From: Leptolyngbya sp. SIO4C5
GTDB lineage: Bacteria; Cyanobacteriota; Cyanobacteriia; Phormidesmidales; Phormidesmidaceae
Direction of reading: 5' to 3'
Assembly (NCBI GenBank): GCA_010671965.1
Contig: JAAHIC010000316.1
Span: 1-5,854, forward strand
DNA: 5,854 nucleotides
Part shown: piece by piece, positions 1-4,384 of the stretch
Position numbering within the stretch: the stretch's first letter is position 1
How the letters are laid out: each line of letters begins with the position of its first letter
Position numbers and translations under genes: made by a program
Notes under the pieces: generated by a model
Seen by the model: the letters and a program-made list of their open reading frames with translations, nothing else
Database searches by the model: none
What the model was told of the DNA's origin: nothing

Positions 1-11
1 TATGACCTCTT

Positions 12-17
12 AGGAGA
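12..17 (+). promoter_or_regulatory. Shine-Dalgarno site of the beta-barrel gene
   Basis: AGGAGA lies six bases before the ATG at 24. It is the strongest ribosome binding site in the window and fixes the start of the outer-membrane protein gene. The promoter must lie left of the window. Confidence 0.85.
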
Positions 18-23
18 GAAATC

Positions 24-509
24 ATGAAACTGTCTCTGCGCTCTTTACTAACCGCTGGCGTTACTTTAGCTGCGATCGCAGCGGTCCCCTTTGCCGCTAA
101 CGCCCAAACTGCTCCCACTGACTACAACTACATCGGTGCGGGTGCTGCTATTGGCGACTTAGGTGATTCCGATGTCGGCCTGGGAATCAACGGTAAGCTC
201 ACCCTAGGTGAACAGTTCTCAGTTCGTCCCGCTGTCCACAGCGACCTCGACTTCGATGATGACGGCACAACCCGCTTCATGCTGCCTGTGACCTATGACT
301 TCAACGCGCCTGATTCTGAAGGCAATCTCTTCCCCTACATAGGCGGTGGCGTTGCTTTCACCACGGAAGATGATGAGTTCGGCGGTTTAGTCACCGCAGG
401 GGCTGACTATCGTCTCACCGAGCGCGTGGTGGCTAACGGCTCTGTCAACTGGACTATCAACGACGACAGCGAAGTTAGCGGCTTTGTCGGTCTAGGCTAT
501 ACGTTCTAG
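24..509 (+). CDS. Small outer-membrane beta-barrel protein (putative)
   Basis: This is a 161-residue secreted protein, probably an eight-stranded outer-membrane barrel of the OmpA-transmembrane/opacity type. Residues 1-27 form a Sec signal peptide: K2 and R6, a hydrophobic core at 8-22, and an A-N-A cleavage site before Q28. The mature part (about 134 residues) splits into eight stretches of alternating residues separated by turns: about 34-47, 50-62, 65-77, 82-95, 102-114, 118-131, 133-146 and 150-161. The last strand ends in GLGYTF, with the terminal aromatic residue that the BAM machinery recognises in outer-membrane proteins. The turns are acidic (74-80, 115-118, 147-150), so the mature protein should be very acidic. 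The start is fixed by a strong ribosome binding site. The gene stands alone on its strand and is followed by two hairpins, suggesting a single-gene, possibly abundant transcript. The barrel call is inferred from sequence pattern; no specific substrate or pore function can be assigned. A periplasmic beta-sandwich is the main alternative. Confidence 0.8.
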   Translation: MKLSLRSLLTAGVTLAAIAAVPFAANAQTAPTDYNYIGAGAAIGDLGDSDVGLGINGKLTLGEQFSVRPAVHSDLDFDDDGTTRFMLPVTYDFNAPDSEGNLFPYIGGGVAFTTEDDEFGGLVTAGADYRLTERVVANGSVNWTINDDSEVSGFVGLGYTF

Positions 510-519
510 CCAACTCAAA

Positions 520-548
520 GCTAGAGGCGTTCCGGTAACGTCTCTAGC
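520..548. terminator. Long hairpin after the barrel gene, possibly bidirectional
   Basis: A 12-bp stem (arms 520-531 and 537-548, one G-T wobble) closes a 5-base loop, starting 11 bases after the barrel stop codon. On the plus strand it is followed by CCCTTTAG, a poor T tract. On the minus strand it is followed by TTTGAGTT, slightly better. It may protect the 3' end of the barrel mRNA, act as a first weak terminator, or stop readthrough from the antiporter gene arriving on the other strand. Confidence 0.5.
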
Positions 549-582
549 CCCTTTAGCTCCAGTCTTAATCCCTCATGCAGTG

Positions 583-614
583 CCTCCTTTCCAGTCCGGG
601 AAGGAGGTTTTTTT
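583..614 (+). terminator. Intrinsic (Rho-independent) terminator of the barrel gene
   Basis: A 10-bp stem (583-592 with 598-607, one T-G wobble) closes the loop AGTCC and is followed immediately by seven T residues (608-614). This is the canonical intrinsic terminator layout. It works only in the plus direction because the other flank has no T run on the minus strand. It ends 105 bases after the barrel stop codon. Confidence 0.9.
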
Positions 615-643
615 GCCGTGGTGAGACGATTTGCACAGTTGAG

Positions 644-686
644 TGCCCCCCCGTCCTCCGGCAGTCGCGATGGACAGCGCGGGGCA
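644..686. repeat. GC-rich imperfect inverted repeat
   Basis: TGCCCC (644-649) pairs with GGGGCA (681-686), and the inner GTCC (653-656) pairs with GGAC (672-675), with unpaired bases between. The structure could fold in either strand's RNA. There is no T tract on either side, so it is not a clear terminator. It may form the 3' end structure of the antiporter transcript, about 70-110 bases beyond that stop codon. Confidence 0.35.
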
Positions 687-692
687 GTGCTT

Positions 693-706
693 ACTCTATA
701 TAGAGT
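693..706. repeat. 14-bp perfect palindrome
   Basis: ACTCTATATAGAGT reads identically on both strands. It lies about 48 bases beyond the stop codon of the antiporter gene, in the convergent intergenic region. As RNA it could only form a 5-bp stem with an ATAT loop. As DNA it has the symmetry of a dimeric protein site, but nothing nearby would be regulated from here. Function unknown. Confidence 0.5.
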
Positions 707-753
707 CCAACCAAAATGACTAGGAGCCGAAATGGCACTAGCGCTAACACCCA

Positions 754-2334
754 CTAGCCAGCCTTTTCCGGGAGAACATCTTGTAGCAGCGGCGCTAGCT
801 CATCTTTGAGCTGACCGGCGCGAATAAACTCGGCATAGGTATCAGATTCGATTGCCAGCAACTCTTCTCGAAGCTGTTCCGCCGCATATTCCTGCAGCTC
901 TGGCTTGTTTTGCTGTAGCTGATCTAAACTTTCCTGCACCTCCTCTAGCTGACCTTCCACCAGCGCCATCTGATAGCGGCCAAACTCTGGCTCAATTTCC
1001 TGGCGGGTTTCCAAAGTGCGCAGGCGATCGAGGACTCGATTAAGGGCTACCCGTCGTGCCACGAGCTGGGTATATTCCTGTCGTAGGGGCTGATCGCCCA
1101 GTAGCCCCAGCCGTACTAACAAAAATTTAGTCGTGAGTCCCTGGACGAGCAGGGTAAACAGCATGACCCCAAAGACGATGGCAATCACCTCGTCGCGTTC
1201 ATTCGCTAGAACAACCGGCACGCTTAACGCTAGCGCCACGGAAACCGATCCCCTGAGTCCGCCCCACCACAGGACGATCTGATTGCCGAGCGAAATGTCT
1301 TTGTCAATCATTCGATTGCTGATGAAGCCAAGCCCGAAAATACTGATGGCGCGCGTCACCGTGAGCAAAATAATCGCCGTGACGATAGAGTCTAAGTGCT
1401 CAATCAGGCCCTCAAAGCGTACCTGATCGCCAATTAGCAGGAAGACAATGGAGTTGACAAAAAAGGCCAGGAACTCCCAAAACTCTGAAACGACTAGCCG
1501 GGTGCGCGGATTCATGCCAATCCGCGAGCCGAAGTTGCCCAAAATCAGGCCGGTGGTGACTACGGCAATGACTCCAGAACCGCCCAGTTCTTCTGCGACC
1601 AGATACGTGCCATAGGCCGATACTAGGGTCAGTGACTGTTCCACTAGAGGCAAATCGAAGCGCTGGGTCAAGAAAGAAATGCCAAAGCCAATTAAAGCGC
1701 CAATACTGACCCCCACGCCGACAAAAACAAAAAACTGGGCCAGCGTCACCGAAATATCGAACTGCTCGATTCCTAAAGCAATGCCAATCAGCAGATTGTA
1801 GGCCACTACAGCAACGCCGTCATTGAACAGGCTTTCCCCTTCCATTAGGGTTGTTAGCCGTTTGTCTACCCCCAGTTCACGAAACAGGGCCACTACGGAA
1901 ACTGGATCGGTGGCCGACAGGCTAGCCCCGACAATGAGAGCGATCGCCAAAGAATCGCTGGCAAACTGCCTCAGCCCCAGAACAATCCCGGCAATGCTGA
2001 TAACGACGCCCAAAATGGCGTACAGCCCAATGGGTACAAAATCTCGTCTCAAGTTAGCCCACTTGATATTCCAAGCTGCCTCAAATAGCAGCGGCGGCAA
2101 AAAGATGAAGAGGATTAGCTCCGGGGAGAGATTGACCAGCCGTACGTCTAAAATTGCGAGTCCTAAACCTACAACCAACAGCAACAGCGTATAGGGAATG
2201 TTGCGCAGCCAGCTAAACACCCGCGATAAGGTAGCGACCCCCAGAGACACTGACAGCACCAGCAAAAATTGCCGCAGGTTTTGTTCAATCGCCGCGTTTT
2301 CCAGCGTGGCTTCAACGGCTGCAAGAATAAGCAT
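754..2334 (-). CDS. nhaP: CPA1-family Na+/H+ antiporter (NhaP/NhaS1 type)
   Basis: This 526-residue inner-membrane protein exchanges Na+ (or K+) for H+ and should serve salt and pH homeostasis. Residues about 20-410 carry roughly a dozen hydrophobic segments. Family hallmarks are present: FLPPLLFEAAW (78-88), the ion-binding ATDP with D143, and GESLFND (166-172) with the N171-D172 pair of electroneutral CPA1 exchangers. Further on are FFVNSIVFLLIG (291-302) and WWGGLRGSVS (356-365). Residues about 415-526 form a hydrophilic, charged, Gln/Glu-rich tail, partly coiled-coil-like, probably cytoplasmic. Size and tail match the cyanobacterial SynNhaP/NhaS1 type (about 527 residues in Synechocystis), where the tail is known to affect exchange properties. 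The ATG at 2334 has only a weak GGGA site six bases upstream, but no better start exists before the first membrane segment. The gene follows recN by 79 bp on the same strand and may be cotranscribed; I see no convincing promoter of its own. Exact ion preference cannot be read from sequence. Confidence 0.93.
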   Translation of the reverse strand: MLILAAVEATLENAAIEQNLRQFLLVLSVSLGVATLSRVFSWLRNIPYTLLLLVVGLGLAILDVRLVNLSPELILFIFLPPLLFEAAWNIKWANLRRDFVPIGLYAILGVVISIAGIVLGLRQFASDSLAIALIVGASLSATDPVSVVALFRELGVDKRLTTLMEGESLFNDGVAVVAYNLLIGIALGIEQFDISVTLAQFFVFVGVGVSIGALIGFGISFLTQRFDLPLVEQSLTLVSAYGTYLVAEELGGSGVIAVVTTGLILGNFGSRIGMNPRTRLVVSEFWEFLAFFVNSIVFLLIGDQVRFEGLIEHLDSIVTAIILLTVTRAISIFGLGFISNRMIDKDISLGNQIVLWWGGLRGSVSVALALSVPVVLANERDEVIAIVFGVMLFTLLVQGLTTKFLLVRLGLLGDQPLRQEYTQLVARRVALNRVLDRLRTLETRQEIEPEFGRYQMALVEGQLEEVQESLDQLQQNKPELQEYAAEQLREELLAIESDTYAEFIRAGQLKDELAPLLQDVLPEKAG

Positions 2335-2387
2335 CGTTTTTCCCAGTTATTTTGAGGAGATTGCTAGCTAACAAAATACCTGTAAGC

Positions 2388-2402
2388 GTAGGTTTTGCCT
2401 AC
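2388..2402 (-). other. Short hairpin between recN and the antiporter gene
   Basis: GTAGG (2388-2392) and CCTAC (2398-2402) form a 5-bp stem with a 5-base loop, 11 bases beyond the recN stop codon. In the minus-strand RNA the next T-rich stretch comes about 13 bases later, too far for a canonical intrinsic terminator. It is at most a weak pause or processing site, so recN-antiporter readthrough remains likely. Confidence 0.3.
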
Positions 2403-2413
2403 ATCTAGTCGCT

Positions 2414-4195
2414 CTAAGCCGGAACCTGCTGCTGTTGGCGTAGCTTATCTGCCTGCGAAAGTAAGGACTCGGCAAAGGCGATCGCTTCCTGATGGGTCTG
2501 CCCGCCCGCTAGTTGGGCCAGCTCCTCCCGCCGTTCATCCAGGCTTAGGGGAGCCACCCGAACGACGGTGCGTTCCTGAGCTGTCTCGTCCGTTGCTTTG
2601 CTCTTACGAGATTTGCGCCGCTTCGTGTCTTTGTCCTCAGCGGAGTCAATCACCTGCTTGCCTACGCGAAAATGAGCGTCGGCCATCGCTGCCACAATCG
2701 GCTGGTGGGTGACGCAGAGGACTTGGTGGCTATGACTGAGGTGATGCAGCTTCTCGGCGATCGCCTGGGCAACGCGCCCGGACACGCCCACATCGATTTC
2801 GTCAAACACCATCGTACTGACGCCATCAATTTCAGAAATGCAAACCTTCAGCGCCAGCAAAAATCGGCTCATCTCGCCGCCAGAAGCAATTTCTGTCAGC
2901 GGCTGCAATGGCTCACCAGGATTAGGGCTAAACAAGAACTGAATCTGATCGGCCCCCGTAACTGACGGGGTGGCTGGGGCAATTTCCACCTGAAACTTGA
3001 CTCGCTCCATAGCCAATGGCTTCAGCGTCTCTACCAGCCGCTTTTCTAAAAGCTTAGCGGCCTGCTGGCGGAGCTGAGTGAGCTGAGCACAGTCCGCCTC
3101 TAGCTGCTGCTGCCGCGCCTGATAGGTTTGCTCTAGCGCTTCAATCGACTGACCATCCCCATTGAGCAGCTCCAAGGAGGCCTGAATTTCCTGATAGTAT
3201 TCCAGCAGTTCCGGCAAGTCCCGTCCATATTTGCGGCAAAGCTGCTTGAGCTGGCTAATGCGCTGATCAATAGCCTGCAAGCGCTCTGGATCGGTTTCAA
3301 CCCCCTCGCCGTAGCTGTTGATCTGCCGACCCGCTTCCTCTACCTGGGTCATGGCATCACTGACAAGATCAATAATCGGCTCTACCTCTGGGTCAAACCG
3401 CAGCATGTCCGCCAGAATTGAGCTGGCCTTTCCAAGCAAATCGGCACAGGCTTCAACGCCGCCATCATTCTCATAGAGAATCTGATAGACCTGATAGCTC
3501 TGCTGCTGTAGCTCTACAGCATGGCTCAGCCGCTGGTGTTCCTGCTGTAAGTTGACCAGCTCATCTGCCTCCTCTAAGTTGGCAGCCCCCAGTTCCTGCC
3601 CCTGAAACTCAAACAGGTCAAGCTGCTGCTGCCGCTGCTGCTCGGCCTTGCGACGGCGATCGAGGGTCTGAAATGCGGCTGTTGCGGCCTGGTAGGACTG
3701 GCTAACGCGATCGCGCTGGGTGAGCAGTTTAGCGCCGCCGAAGCCGTCTAGCCAGTTTTGCTGTAGGTTAGTCGCCCCTAGCTGCATGGTTTGGCCCTGG
3801 GCCGTAATCTCTACCAGGCTAGGCTTCAAGACTTCTAGCTGCGGTTTGTTCACCACGACCCCGTTCAGCCGAGAGCGACTGCGAACAGCCCCACGGCTGG
3901 CCGTCAGCTCTCGACTACAAATCAAATAACCTTCTTCCGTCAGCGGAATTTCTTGCTGGGCCAGCCAATCTTGTAGCTCACCTGGAGGTCTAAAAGTGGC
4001 TTCTAAAAGCGCTTTCTTTTCGCCACTGCGAATCAGACGGCTAGAAGCCCGTCCGCCTAAGACCGCTTCAATCGCATCTAAAATGATTGACTTACCAGCG
4101 CCAGTTTCCCCTGTAAGCACGTTCAGACCGGGCTGGAGCGGCAGCGTTAGCTGGTCAATCAGCGCAAAGTTTTCAATTTTCAGGGAAACCAACAT
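2414..4195 (-). CDS. recN: DNA repair protein RecN
   Basis: RecN is an SMC-like ATPase that acts at DNA double-strand breaks in recombinational repair. The 593-residue product opens with MLVSLKIENFALIDQL, the typical RecN N terminus. The Walker A motif is GETGAGKS (29-36). A long Gln/Glu/Leu-rich coiled-coil region follows at about 150-390. The C-terminal ATPase half has the ABC signature SGGEMSR (438-444), Walker B TMVFDEID (D465, E466) and the switch histidine in VTHQ (H497). E. coli RecN is 553 residues; the excess includes a strongly basic insert at about 520-542 (KRRKSRKSK core). An upstream in-frame GTG at 4240 would add 15 basic residues, but the ATG at 4195 is preferred: the added part is not RecN-like, TAGG lies six bases before this ATG, and the predicted transcription start falls between the two. 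It is divergent from the ABC1 kinase gene and upstream of the antiporter gene. All catalytic motifs are intact. Confidence 0.95.
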   Translation of the reverse strand: MLVSLKIENFALIDQLTLPLQPGLNVLTGETGAGKSIILDAIEAVLGGRASSRLIRSGEKKALLEATFRPPGELQDWLAQQEIPLTEEGYLICSRELTASRGAVRSRSRLNGVVVNKPQLEVLKPSLVEITAQGQTMQLGATNLQQNWLDGFGGAKLLTQRDRVSQSYQAATAAFQTLDRRRKAEQQRQQQLDLFEFQGQELGAANLEEADELVNLQQEHQRLSHAVELQQQSYQVYQILYENDGGVEACADLLGKASSILADMLRFDPEVEPIIDLVSDAMTQVEEAGRQINSYGEGVETDPERLQAIDQRISQLKQLCRKYGRDLPELLEYYQEIQASLELLNGDGQSIEALEQTYQARQQQLEADCAQLTQLRQQAAKLLEKRLVETLKPLAMERVKFQVEIAPATPSVTGADQIQFLFSPNPGEPLQPLTEIASGGEMSRFLLALKVCISEIDGVSTMVFDEIDVGVSGRVAQAIAEKLHHLSHSHQVLCVTHQPIVAAMADAHFRVGKQVIDSAEDKDTKRRKSRKSKATDETAQERTVVRVAPLSLDERREELAQLAGGQTHQEAIAFAESLLSQADKLRQQQQVPA

Positions 4196-4201
4196 ACTGA
4201 G

Positions 4202-4205
4202 CCTA
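4202..4205 (-). promoter_or_regulatory. Ribosome binding site supporting the recN start
   Basis: On the minus strand TAGG lies six bases upstream of the ATG at 4195. It is short, but it helps choose this start over the GTG at 4240, which would lie upstream of the predicted transcription start. Confidence 0.5.
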
Positions 4206-4240
4206 TTGCAAGTCGGGCGTGAGCGTTTTCTAGCAGCCAC

Positions 4241-4268
4241 ACTCTATGGTAAGCGGTTTACCTGTCAA
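4241..4268 (-). promoter_or_regulatory. Probable recN promoter
   Basis: On the minus strand a perfect -35 box TTGACA (plus positions 4263-4268) is separated by 16 bp from TAGAGT (4241-4246), a 4/6 match to the -10 consensus. Transcription would start near 4234, leaving a leader of about 40 bases before the ATG at 4195. The weak -10 with a perfect -35 fits a regulated promoter. An inverted repeat fills the spacer. Confidence 0.6.
4248..4262. promoter_or_regulatory. Inverted repeat in the recN promoter spacer (candidate operator)
   Basis: GGTAA (4248-4252) and TTACC (4258-4262) form a perfect 5+5 inverted repeat with a 5-base centre. It sits wholly between the recN -35 and -10 boxes and directly abuts the -35. 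A bound dimer would block RNA polymerase. By analogy with SOS control of recN in E. coli and B. subtilis, a LexA-like repressor is possible, but the sequence does not match the LexA boxes I know of. The regulator is unknown. Confidence 0.45.
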
Positions 4269-4321
4269 ATGTTGTCACGCTTCTCTATCGGTTAGCACAT
4301 GAGGTTTCGACGGAAAAAGGA

Positions 4322-4334
4322 TATTGTTACAATA
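4322..4334 (+). promoter_or_regulatory. Extended -10 promoter of the ABC1 kinase gene, within an inverted repeat
   Basis: TGTTACAAT (4325-4333) matches an extended -10 element: TG, one base, then TACAAT with one mismatch to TATAAT. The -35 position (4305-4310, TTTCGA) is a poor match, as is usual when the -10 is extended. Transcription would start near 4340. The element lies in a 13-bp symmetrical sequence, TATTGT-T-ACAATA (4322-4334). Confidence 0.55.
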
Positions 4335-4340
4335 GTTAAC

Positions 4341-4360
4341 GGCATCTTATTTTTGATGCC
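4341..4360 (+). promoter_or_regulatory. Leader hairpin upstream of the ABC1 kinase gene
   Basis: GGCATC (4341-4346) pairs perfectly with GATGCC (4355-4360) around a U-rich 8-base loop. If transcription starts near 4340, this hairpin is the very 5' end of the mRNA, 24 bases before the first ATG. A 5'-terminal stem often protects mRNA from RNases; a regulatory role is possible. It does not look like a known riboswitch and has no T tract after it, so it is not a terminator. Confidence 0.45.
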
Positions 4361-4384
4361 TTCTCACTACGGCTAAGCGACTCT

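Noticed and set aside
521..754. Minus-strand open frame of 77 codons starting GTG and overlapping the antiporter stop as TAGTG
   Set aside because: The overlap resembles translational coupling. However, the frame runs through the plus-strand terminator, hairpins and a poly-C tract, the peptide has no recognisable domain, and there is no ribosome binding site beyond the coupling.
852..1043. Plus-strand open frame inside the antiporter gene
   Set aside because: It is antisense to a clearly coding region, with proline/alanine-rich composition typical of a shadow frame.
1823..2194. Plus-strand open frame of 123 codons inside the antiporter gene
   Set aside because: It is opposite the conserved ATDP/GESLFND region of the antiporter and its peptide resembles no known family.
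2395..2965. Two plus-strand open frames (2395-2712 and 2672-2965) opposite the 3' part of recN
   Set aside because: Both are shadows of the RecN ATPase domain, with no ribosome binding site or recognisable protein features.
3621..3645. CTG/CAG-like triplet repeat
   Set aside because: It simply encodes the glutamine-rich coiled-coil segment of RecN (EQQRQQQL). The repeat is imperfect and needs no separate explanation.
4196..4240. GTG at 4240 as an alternative recN start adding 15 residues
   Set aside because: The predicted recN transcript begins near 4234, the added residues are not RecN-like, and the ATG at 4195 has a better ribosome binding site and matches the family N terminus.
4249..4261. 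NtcA-like site in the recN-kinase intergenic region
   Set aside because: GTA and TAC are seven bases apart instead of the eight required by the GTA-N8-TAC consensus, and the position relative to a suitable -10 is wrong for activation.
3720..4295. Two plus-strand open frames (3720-3929 and 3996-4295) opposite the 5' part of recN
   Set aside because: They are antisense to Walker A and neighbouring conserved codons. The second also runs through the recN promoter.
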